Assembly: GCA_029256005.1 (NCBI GenBank)
Contig: JAQSYS010000126.1
Span: forward strand, 1-5,785
Source: Sedimentibacter sp.
GTDB taxonomy: Bacteria; Bacillota; Clostridia; Tissierellales; Sedimentibacteraceae
Direction: 5' to 3'
DNA length: 5,785 bases
Of this stretch, positions 1 to 5,432 are shown one piece after another. The position numbers were made by a program, and so were the translations under genes. The notes under the pieces were generated by a model. That model was not told where the DNA came from. It worked only from the letters and a program-made list of their open reading frames with translations, and made no database searches. Numbering within the stretch: the first letter of the stretch is position 1; every line of letters starts with the position of its first letter.

Positions 1-968
1 GAGTTTCAATGCATCCTGGCCAATATACTGTCCTCAATTCACCTGATAAGTTAGTTGCAGCAAGAGCTATGGAAGATCTTAATTATCACACTAATGTACT
101 TGATTGCATGGGCCTTGGTTCAGAGCACAAGATAATCCTACATCTCGGTGGCGCTTATGGAGATAAGATACAAGCCAAAAATCGGTTTATTTCACGTTAT
201 AATGAATTAGATTGTAATGTTCGTAAGCGACTGGTACTCGAAAACGACGATATTTCATTTAATATTATAGATGTACTCGAAACATCATCTATAGCTGAAA
301 TTCCTGTAGTGTATGATAATCTGCACAATGCAGTAAATCCTGCTGATACGCGCATGTCAGATATAGACTGGATTCAGAAATGCGCAGCTACTTGGGATAA
401 AAGTGATGGTTTACAGAAGGTGCATTATTCTCAACAGAACAATTTGAAGAAACCTGGTGCTCATTCAGAAACGATCTGTATTGATAAGTTTATGGAATAC
501 TACAAACAGCTTAAAGGAATGAATATTGATATTATGCTGGAGGTCAAGGATAAAAATATTTCTGCTTTAAAGTGCATAAACTGTGTTTCAAGCAGAGGAA
601 TCAGCATGTTGGAAGTCGAATGGGCACGTTATAAGTATTTTGTTTTAGAGCGCTCTCCGGAAACATATAACAAAATCAGACAATTATTACGAGATAAAAA
701 CTCATACCCTGCCTTAGAAATGTATCGCATGATTGAAACAGTATCTGATATGCCCGTTGTTACCGGTAATGCTGTTAACGCTGCACAACATGTGTGGGGA
801 TACTTTAAGGACAAAGTTTCGGAAGTTGAAAAAAAGAGGTTTGAAAGAATATTAGCAAAGTTTAGTACAGGTGATAAAGAATTAAAATCTGTAAAGAACA
901 ATCTTTTACAACTTTCAAGAAAATATAATGAGGATTACCTCCTAAACGGATATTATCTCTACAAATAA
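1..968 (+). CDS. uvsE: UV damage endonuclease UvsE with C-terminal DUF1722 (YbgA-like) domain, 5'-truncated by the window edge
   Basis: UvsE/UVDE nicks DNA 5' of UV photoproducts and some other lesions, starting an excision repair that needs no UvrABC. The frame is open to the left edge (first full codon at 3, reading V-S-M-H-P-G-Q), so the ATG at 9 is internal and the true start lies outside; roughly 100 residues are missing judging from the family. Numbering from that Met, the family's metal and active-site residues are all present: H2 (SMHPGQ), H45 (LHLGG), E78 (ENDD), D103 and H106 (DNLH), K137 and H139 (KVHYS), H152 (GAHSE) and E178 (LEVKDK). The barrel ends near residue 195. Residues 200-318 match DUF1722/YbgA: WARYKYFVLERSPETY, then AQHVWGYFKDK, then a conserved tail with YLLNGYY. 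Bacillus-type UvsE is about 300-320 residues; this protein would be about 420. The gene ends in TAA just before a terminator shared with the convergent operon. Nuclease identity is very secure; the role of the extension is inferred only. Confidence 0.95.
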   Translation, partial: VSMHPGQYTVLNSPDKLVAARAMEDLNYHTNVLDCMGLGSEHKIILHLGGAYGDKIQAKNRFISRYNELDCNVRKRLVLENDDISFNIIDVLETSSIAEIPVVYDNLHNAVNPADTRMSDIDWIQKCAATWDKSDGLQKVHYSQQNNLKKPGAHSETICIDKFMEYYKQLKGMNIDIMLEVKDKNISALKCINCVSSRGISMLEVEWARYKYFVLERSPETYNKIRQLLRDKNSYPALEMYRMIETVSDMPVVTGNAVNAAQHVWGYFKDKVSEVEKKRFERILAKFSTGDKELKSVKNNLLQLSRKYNEDYLLNGYYLYK

Positions 969-1016
969 TGAACAATACCTTAAAATATTTCTTCTGTGTA
1001 AAAAACGAGCCTTAAA

Positions 1017-1041
1017 AGAACTCCTAAGATTTAGGAGTTCT
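1017..1041. terminator. Bidirectional intrinsic terminator between convergent uvsE and amrS
   Basis: A perfect 11-bp stem pairs 1017-1027 with 1031-1041 around a 3-nt loop (1028-1030). It is followed by CTCTTTT on the plus strand and by TTTT, and further on TTTTTT, on the minus strand. It lies 48 nt after the uvsE stop and 4 nt after the amrS stop, so it can serve both genes. Confidence 0.85.
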
Positions 1042-1045
1042 CTTT

Positions 1046-1876
1046 TCAGCAATTTCCTTCATAAACATAATTTAGCTGCTTTCTAGCAATATCAGCAAGC
1101 TCATAAACCTTTCTAACTTCCGTCGGACTTTTCAAATTCATTTTATAACATGGAAAAAATCTAGATATATGAAGCGGAATATCTTTATTTATACTAGATA
1201 TAAATTTTGATAGTTCTGAAATTTCTCTTTCAGTGTCATTTTCATCAGGTATTATTAGTGTAGTAATTTCTATGTGTGACTTTTTAGAAGCTAGCTGTAT
1301 AAACTTTTTTACTGTTTCCAGATCTCCACCGATTTCTTCATAAAAACCTTGCGTAAAACCTTTCAGGTCAATGTTAAAAGCATTAATATAATCCAACAAT
1401 TCTAGCATAGGTTCTTCACAGAAACATCCGTTTGTAACTACCACATTTTTCAACCCATTTTTTTCTACTAGCTTTGCACAATCTCTTACATATTCATAAC
1501 CGACCAATGGTTCATTGTAAGTAAATGCTATACCTATATTTCCTCTTGGCTTTAAATCAATAGCAACTTGTATTAAATCCTCAGGATATACATGTTGTGT
1601 TTTTATATCATTTTTTCCAACTGTAGAAATTTCAAAATTTTGGCAAAAAGAACATTTTAAATTACACCCAAAGCTCCCTACTGAAAGTATTTTGCTTCTA
1701 GGATAAAAATGTCTAAGAGGTTTCTTTTCAATAGGATCAAGTGCAATACTTGTAATCACGCCGTAATTATCAGCAATAATCTCACCGTTTTTATTAATTC
1801 TTACATTACATAAACCTATTTGTTCTTCAGCTAGCTTGCAATGATGATGGCATACATTACATTCTACTTTGCTCAT
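1046..1876 (-). CDS. amrS: AmmeMemoRadiSam system radical SAM enzyme
   Basis: This is a 276-residue radical SAM protein related to pyruvate formate-lyase activating enzymes. Residues 71-78 carry the CxxxCxxC motif (C71, C75, C78) that binds the SAM-cleaving [4Fe-4S] cluster. An N-terminal set C6, C9, C13 and C23 is typical of this subfamily, and FTYNEP (118-123) and SRFFPCYKM (238-246) are recognisable landmarks. Its substrate is not established; family members are encoded with AMMECR1 and MEMO/LigB proteins, as here. The ATG at 1876 overlaps the TGA of the upstream gene in an ATGA, and a GAGGTGA ribosome site lies 10 nt before it, so translation is probably coupled. The protein stops at YVYEGNC. 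Longer family members, as I recall them, continue for about 50-60 residues with a zinc-ribbon-like CPxCG tail, which is absent here. Extra cysteines occur at 151, 153, 243 and 276. Assignment is firm; the activity is unknown. Confidence 0.93.
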   Translation of the reverse strand: MSKVECNVCHHHCKLAEEQIGLCNVRINKNGEIIADNYGVITSIALDPIEKKPLRHFYPRSKILSVGSFGCNLKCSFCQNFEISTVGKNDIKTQHVYPEDLIQVAIDLKPRGNIGIAFTYNEPLVGYEYVRDCAKLVEKNGLKNVVVTNGCFCEEPMLELLDYINAFNIDLKGFTQGFYEEIGGDLETVKKFIQLASKKSHIEITTLIIPDENDTEREISELSKFISSINKDIPLHISRFFPCYKMNLKSPTEVRKVYELADIARKQLNYVYEGNC

Positions 1877-3258
1877 TTATGTCTAATCACCTCAAACCTT
1901 TCCATGTTGTAATCCTCATTTTGGCTGATGCCTGCCTTCTTAAGTGCAATGCTCACCTGTTCTTCAGGAGTATTAATTCCTTCTAAATTAGGCAGAAGGA
2001 GACCTCTCTTTCTTCCTTTAGTTACTATTACTCCATATCTGATAGGATCAAGTTCTTCTATGGAATTAATCGGCTCAGCATCTCCTAATACATCAACAGA
2101 ATATTCAATTTTATTCAATTCATTCTTGCTTACAGGATTAAATCGAGGATCCTCTAACCCAGCACTTATGGCATTTTGTATTATTTCATCTGCTATTGAA
2201 TCTGTTGTAGGTGATATTGTACCAATACACCCTCTTAGCTGCCCATTCAAATATAAAGATACAAAGACTCCTGCTTTGTTATCCATCAAATCTTTAGGTA
2301 AATCTTTGGGTCTGCTAATCTTTTCATCATTAACAATATATCCCTCCAATGATTTTCTTGCCAAGCTTACATATTTATCTTCATTTAACTTGATTAAGTT
2401 CAATCTTTCATTTTCAGCATCATTATATATTTTACCAAAGCACCTTTTATCATCTTCACCTGTTACTTCAAAGGATGCAACTGCATATCCCACACCAAAA
2501 GGTCCTTCGTATGAAAGCAGCTCCGGCTTCACAGCTTTTCCATCGAGTGATCCTGCCATTATTATAAAAGAGCGCAAACCACATTCAGCGGCTATTTCAC
2601 AAAACTCTTCGTCAAAATTTAAAAAGCTCATAAAATCGCCGCTTTTCATTGCAGATGTAACTTCTTTGTCAAAAATTGGACCTTCCTCAGTAAAGCCATA
2701 TGGTCCTTCATCCTTTAGCATATGAGATAAATCTCCGCTTGCAATAAGCACAATTTTCTTATTTAGTGAATTTGCAGCCTCTGCAATACATTTGCCGAAA
2801 TTGTAGTGTTCAATTAATGATAGCCCAGAAATCGCAATACGGACTATTTTGTAATCATTAAAATATTTGTTAATAAAATGAAGAGGTATCATTGTTCCAT
2901 GATCTAATGATTTCTTCTTCTCACCCATTACACCAGCAGGAATTTCATATTTTATGGCTAATTCACTTAACAAGTTAACAAATTCAGTATCGTACTTTAC
3001 TTCGAATTTTATATTTTCATAACCAAATTCTTTAAAGTTACCTTTAGCACCTTGTCCGGGAGATATATGAATATAGTCAGAATACATTATACTGTGAGGT
3101 GTAGTAATAATTATTGTTTCAGGTCTTATTGATTCAATTATTTTTGCAATTTCATCATATGCCTTAACAGTCTTTTCAATTTTTATTTGCTGACCGCCAC
3201 CTATTTCCGGGATGATTAATGGCGGATGCGGGACAATGAATGTACTTACAATAGACAT
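1873..3258 (-). CDS. amrA: AmmeMemoRadiSam fusion protein: LigB/MEMO-like domain plus AMMECR1 domain (protein B-A)
   Basis: This 461-residue cytosolic protein fuses two parts of the AmmeMemoRadiSam system. Residues 1 to about 265 are a LigB/MEMO-like domain of the class III extradiol dioxygenase superfamily. Visible motifs are VPHPPLIIPEIG near the N-terminus (H11), TTPHS (H55), LDHGTMIPLH (H120, H127) and SGDLSH (D176, H179); H11 and H55 lie where the superfamily's metal-binding histidines are expected. Residues from about 285 to 461 are AMMECR1, with its signature LRGCIGTI (341-348, conserved C344) and DPRFNPV (370-376). Neither reaction is known. The start at 3258 is chosen because an AAAGGAGT site sits 8 nt upstream and conserved sequence begins at once. 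The same frame stays open for 34 codons further, to an ATG at 3360, but that stretch has no ribosome site, is poor in family similarity and overlaps a candidate promoter. The gene leads the operon and overlaps amrS by 4 nt. Confidence 0.94.
   Translation of the reverse strand: MSIVSTFIVPHPPLIIPEIGGGQQIKIEKTVKAYDEIAKIIESIRPETIIITTPHSIMYSDYIHISPGQGAKGNFKEFGYENIKFEVKYDTEFVNLLSELAIKYEIPAGVMGEKKKSLDHGTMIPLHFINKYFNDYKIVRIAISGLSLIEHYNFGKCIAEAANSLNKKIVLIASGDLSHMLKDEGPYGFTEEGPIFDKEVTSAMKSGDFMSFLNFDEEFCEIAAECGLRSFIIMAGSLDGKAVKPELLSYEGPFGVGYAVASFEVTGEDDKRCFGKIYNDAENERLNLIKLNEDKYVSLARKSLEGYIVNDEKISRPKDLPKDLMDNKAGVFVSLYLNGQLRGCIGTISPTTDSIADEIIQNAISAGLEDPRFNPVSKNELNKIEYSVDVLGDAEPINSIEELDPIRYGVIVTKGRKRGLLLPNLEGINTPEEQVSIALKKAGISQNEDYNMERFEVIRHK
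1887..1893 (-). promoter_or_regulatory. Ribosome binding site of amrS
   Basis: The minus strand reads GAGGTGA, 10 nt before the ATG at 1876. It lies inside the last codons of the upstream gene, which fits coupled translation across the ATGA overlap. Confidence 0.7.
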
Positions 3259-3265
3259 TTTTGAT

Positions 3266-3273
3266 ACTCCTTT
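3266..3273 (-). promoter_or_regulatory. Ribosome binding site that decides the amrA start
   Basis: The minus strand reads AAAGGAGT, with 8 nt between AGGAG and the ATG at 3258. No comparable site precedes the in-frame ATGs at 3297 or 3360, so the shorter start is preferred. Confidence 0.85.
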
Positions 3274-3300
3274 AATAAGTGATTTTTCTATTTTCATCTT

Positions 3301-3328
3301 AATATATAATACCCAATTTTTAGTAAAA
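3301..3328 (-). promoter_or_regulatory. Candidate sigma-A promoter for the amrA-amrS operon
   Basis: On the minus strand a TATATT -10 (3301-3306) lies 16 bp after a weak TTTTAC -35 (3323-3328). This would start transcription about 35 nt before the chosen ATG. The surroundings are very AT-rich, so chance matches are likely. Confidence 0.35.
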
Positions 3329-3617
3329 CTTCTACACAAAATTAATTTATCACTTTTCATAATTATTTTTAAGATATAAAATATTTATGTTTAAAGAAAA
3401 TATTCTTGGGTATACATATCAAACAACATCAATTTACTTTAATTCTAACGAAGTCAATAAAATTACCAGTTGTATTGGTTCAATCGTGTTCTAACCCGTT
3501 AACAGTTAGATATATAAATCGAATAAGCCGTACAAGAGTAGATAGATTGGTAGGGTAGTAATTAAGTATATTGTATGTTGAATTACATTACCGAGAGGTA
3601 TTGGATGGGTATCCAAG
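3329..3617. other. Gene-poor intergenic stretch with small hairpins and short open frames
   Basis: No recognisable gene lies here. On the plus strand an ATG frame of 35 codons runs 3387-3494, without a ribosome site. A second frame is open from 3373 to a TAG at 3556-3558 (61 codons) without a plausible ATG; its C-terminal half is arginine-rich and matches nothing I recognise. Small inverted repeats occur at 3490-3510 (TCTAAC/GTTAGA), 3589-3600 (TACC/GGTA closing a GAGA tetraloop) and 3601-3616 (TTGGAT/ATCCAA). The last two abut and lead straight into the strong hairpin that follows. The region could be the decayed end of a lost gene or element, or hold a small RNA; neither is shown. Confidence 0.5.
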
Positions 3618-3671
3618 AAAATAAGTAGCGCCTGATATCGAGTATAACAGATATCAGGCGCTGCTTATTTT
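3618..3671. terminator. Strong hairpin terminator of the glycosyltransferase gene, potentially bidirectional
   Basis: A 22-bp stem pairs 3618-3639 with 3650-3671 around a 10-nt loop. There is one imperfect pair (3626 with 3663), which is a U-G wobble in plus-strand RNA and an A-C mismatch in minus-strand RNA. The stem begins with AAAATAAG and ends with CTTATTTT, giving U-rich tails in both directions. It overlaps the TAA stop of the minus-strand gene by 2 nt. With no plus-strand gene before it, it mainly serves the glycosyltransferase. Confidence 0.85.
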
Positions 3672-4935
3672 ATATGGTTTTTGATATACTATCTCTATCT
3701 GCAAAGTGTTTCATTATATTTCCCCAAATACGCTGTGTTTCAATAAAGTCCATATAATGTTTTTTTACATTTCTATCATACTTTTCAAGTTCAGTCAATA
3801 CTTTAATGAAATCTGGTTGTCCAAAATATGAGCACACCTTAGGTAAAACCTCTTTTAATTGTTCTCGAATCTCTTCTATTTTTTCCTCATAACTATCTGG
3901 TTGCGTGATAAACAACAATAGTGGTTTATATCTAATCCAGCCAATGCATGCCTTATAAAATCTATCAACTATTTTTTTATTATCTGCTTTGATGAATTTT
4001 AAACTAATTGGTAGCACTCCTTCTAAAAGGTGACTATAAGTAGAAAAACCATCATGAAAAGTATAGCAAGGTACCTTAATAACCTTTCTTTCACTTAAGC
4101 ATGTGCTTAGGAAAGTATCTTCTCCTCTTGCTTTAGGAGGATTATAAAACGGAAAAATCCTTAGCGGATCCGTAAGATTAATACCCAAGTTCGCACCAGA
4201 AATAAATTTGGAATGATTAATTTCCATGACCTCTTTTGTTTTGTCACTGACTAATATTTCAGTATCCGCATATGTCACTCCACCATTGTTCATTACTTTC
4301 TTTACATTATTCCAGTTTAAAATATCGTTACTTATTGCTTCAACGAATAAGCGAAAATCATCCTCTGTCATAATATCATTAAAATCCACATATGGTATTG
4401 GTGATATATACCCACAATGATATCCATGAGTAATGTCTGATTGTTTAATGTTCTTAATATGGGTTGAAAGAACGTGCTGACCTCCCCACACTGCATTTTT
4501 ACGTGTATTTGTAACTGCAACAGGATATTCATCATCATCCAAAAAAATCAGATAATCCATACCATTTTTAATAGCACTATAAATTATGGCATTACGTTGC
4601 GAAGCATATCCCTTACCAAAAATCTTTTTTGCTTCTGTATGGTCAAGTACTTCCTCGTTAACTAAATAATCAATTTCATGATTTATATCGTCGCTGCCAA
4701 TAAATATTGTTCCATCAATTTCCATTGCTAATTCTGGATTTATGTTGACATAATCCTTTTTATTTGTTTTATTGTAAGTAAGATCATATGCTACAAAAAT
4801 ATTTAATAATATATTTTTATCATCTACCAATCCTGATTCTTTCCAACTGTGTATATAACTTCTCAGAACTTTTTTAAAACTTTTTCTTCCTGTCGCAAAA
4901 CCAATTCCAACTTTAACATCTTTTTTATGATCCAT
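3670..4935 (-). CDS. Putative GT-A-type glycosyltransferase of unknown specificity
   Basis: This 421-residue protein has no signal peptide or membrane segment, so it is probably cytosolic. Landmarks in order suggest a GT-A (family 2-like) nucleotide-sugar transferase: an N-terminal VGIGFATGR strand (9-17), SQRNAII (112-118), then YLIFLDDDEYP with the acidic triad D133-D135 in the position of the metal-binding DxD motif, ISGANLGINL (245-254, like the acceptor-side loop), RGEDTFL (270-276, with E272/D273 as candidate catalytic acids), and FHDG (H294) where a late metal ligand often lies. The C-terminal 110 residues are charged and probably helical. The start at 4935 follows AGGAGG with 5 nt spacing. 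The gene is monocistronic, with its own promoter and a terminator at its stop. No sugar-biosynthesis neighbours reveal the product, and I do not recognise a named subfamily. Glycosyltransferase class is a motif-based call; the substrate is unknown. Confidence 0.75.
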   Translation of the reverse strand: MDHKKDVKVGIGFATGRKSFKKVLRSYIHSWKESGLVDDKNILLNIFVAYDLTYNKTNKKDYVNINPELAMEIDGTIFIGSDDINHEIDYLVNEEVLDHTEAKKIFGKGYASQRNAIIYSAIKNGMDYLIFLDDDEYPVAVTNTRKNAVWGGQHVLSTHIKNIKQSDITHGYHCGYISPIPYVDFNDIMTEDDFRLFVEAISNDILNWNNVKKVMNNGGVTYADTEILVSDKTKEVMEINHSKFISGANLGINLTDPLRIFPFYNPPKARGEDTFLSTCLSERKVIKVPCYTFHDGFSTYSHLLEGVLPISLKFIKADNKKIVDRFYKACIGWIRYKPLLLFITQPDSYEEKIEEIREQLKEVLPKVCSYFGQPDFIKVLTELEKYDRNVKKHYMDFIETQRIWGNIMKHFADRDSISKTI

Positions 4936-4940
4936 TTTTT

Positions 4941-4946
4941 CCTCCT
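4941..4946 (-). promoter_or_regulatory. Ribosome binding site of the glycosyltransferase gene
   Basis: A consensus AGGAGG lies 5 nt before the ATG at 4935. A 10-nt copy of its surroundings (4942-4951) recurs at 4969-4978, giving a second AGGAG 27 nt upstream. No usable start codon follows that copy, so the proximal site is the functional one. Confidence 0.85.
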
Positions 4947-5034
4947 ATTTAATATTTTATAGAATGCGCTCCTATTTATCTAAATAAAGAGGCATCTACC
5001 AAAACAATAAGATGTACTAAAAAATAATTCTTTA

Positions 5035-5061
5035 ACATTTTGTATATGACACACAAAATGT
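5035..5061. repeat. Inverted repeat in the early transcribed region of the glycosyltransferase promoter
   Basis: A perfect 9-bp inverted repeat (ACATTTTGT at 5035-5043, ACAAAATGT at 5053-5061) surrounds a 9-nt centre. It falls at about +7 to +33 of the predicted transcript, so it could be an operator or an mRNA hairpin. It lacks a following T-run and is unlikely to be a terminator. Confidence 0.6.
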
Positions 5062-5073
5062 ACTCTTATATTA

Positions 5074-5102
5074 AGTATAACATAATTTCCAACAATTTGC
5101 AA
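5074..5102 (-). promoter_or_regulatory. Extended -10 sigma-A promoter for the glycosyltransferase gene
   Basis: The minus strand carries TTGCAA (5097-5102), a 17-bp spacer and TATACT (5074-5079). The spacer ends in TGT, which gives an extended -10. Transcription would begin near 5067, leaving an untranslated leader of about 130 nt. This is the best promoter match in the window. Confidence 0.7.
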
Positions 5103-5159
5103 ATTAGCCAAATTTCCATATAAAATACAAAGAAAAAAATTTTCACCTTTTTTCTGATA

Positions 5160-5180
5160 AATTGTTATACAGCAACAATT
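5160..5180. repeat. Short inverted repeat (AATTGTT/AACAATT)
   Basis: Two 7-nt arms (5160-5166 and 5174-5180) flank a 7-nt centre. It lies about 60 bp upstream of the glycosyltransferase -35 element. It could be a binding site for a dimeric regulator, but such repeats are common by chance in sequence this AT-rich. Confidence 0.35.
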
Positions 5181-5184
5181 ATTT

Positions 5185-5232
5185 TAATGCAAATAAAAAA
5201 CAGACTTAATTTGCCTGTTCTGATTTGCATTA
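5185..5232 (+). terminator. Terminator-like interrupted hairpin on the plus strand with no gene before it
   Basis: An outer 10-bp stem pairs TAATGCAAAT (5185-5194) with ATTTGCATTA (5223-5232). An inner 5-bp stem pairs AACAG (5199-5203) with CTGTT (5215-5219). T-rich sequence follows at 5234-5248. No upstream plus-strand gene explains it. It may block antisense transcription, or be a leftover. Confidence 0.45.
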
Positions 5233-5293
5233 TAATTCTTTTTATTTTTAATCCAAAAGCCCATCTTATTGCATAAAAGAAAGCTGGCTCTCT

Positions 5294-5320
5294 ATCAATG
5301 ATTTAGAAATATACATTGAT
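5294..5320. repeat. Short inverted repeat (ATCAATG/CATTGAT)
   Basis: Perfect 7-nt arms at 5294-5300 and 5314-5320 surround 13 nt. There is no T-run and no clear promoter beside it, so its function is unknown. Confidence 0.35.
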
Positions 5321-5356
5321 TTTGTTCTTTTTATATAATATTAACATATTCTATAC

Positions 5357-5390
5357 AAAAGTGACTTGCTTATTAGAACAAGTCACTTTT
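5357..5390. terminator. Intrinsic terminator of the stalk-domain gene
   Basis: A perfect 12-bp stem pairs 5357-5368 (AAAAGTGACTTG) with 5379-5390 around a 10-nt loop, and read from the minus strand its end supplies the U-tract CTTTTGT. It lies 42 nt after the TAA of the minus-strand gene. Confidence 0.85.
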
Positions 5391-5432
5391 AAAATGATAT
5401 ATGGTTTCAGTCATTTCAGCTGTTTAAATTCA

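Larger units (their letters stand above)
4936..5432. other. Gene-free spacer with leader, promoter, inverted repeats and terminator
   Basis: This 497-bp spacer is very AT-rich and contains no convincing coding sequence. The longest frame with an ATG noted is a 26-codon minus-strand one in the 5180-5265 area, lacking a ribosome site. From left to right it holds the glycosyltransferase leader and promoter, a 7-bp inverted repeat at 5160-5180, a longer interrupted hairpin at 5185-5232, a 7-bp inverted repeat at 5294-5320 (ATCAATG/CATTGAT), and the terminator of the stalk-domain gene at 5357-5390. Confidence 0.6.

Noticed and set aside
1046..1048. In-frame TGA of amrS after a Cys codon, with a hairpin just downstream, as a possible selenocysteine site
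   Set aside because: Readthrough would add only four residues before a TAA, and the hairpin starts 4 nt after the TGA with a 3-nt loop lacking bacterial SECIS features. It is a normal stop and terminator.
1928..2725. 265-codon plus-strand open frame
   Set aside because: It is antisense to the LigB-AMMECR1 gene, with low-complexity Ser/Pro/Leu composition typical of a shadow frame.
3259..3360. Longer start for the amrA fusion at the ATG at 3360 (34 extra codons)
   Set aside because: It has no ribosome site, the extension does not resemble the family, and a consensus site precedes the ATG at 3258.
3476..3500. GGTTCAATC resembling a tRNA T-loop
   Set aside because: The flanking bases do not form the T-stem, and no acceptor or anticodon arm can be drawn.
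3489..3511. TTCTAAC...GTTAGAT pair as an integron attC-like site
   Set aside because: The arms are only 9 nt apart, the inner arms are missing, and there is no integron context. It is a chance small inverted repeat.
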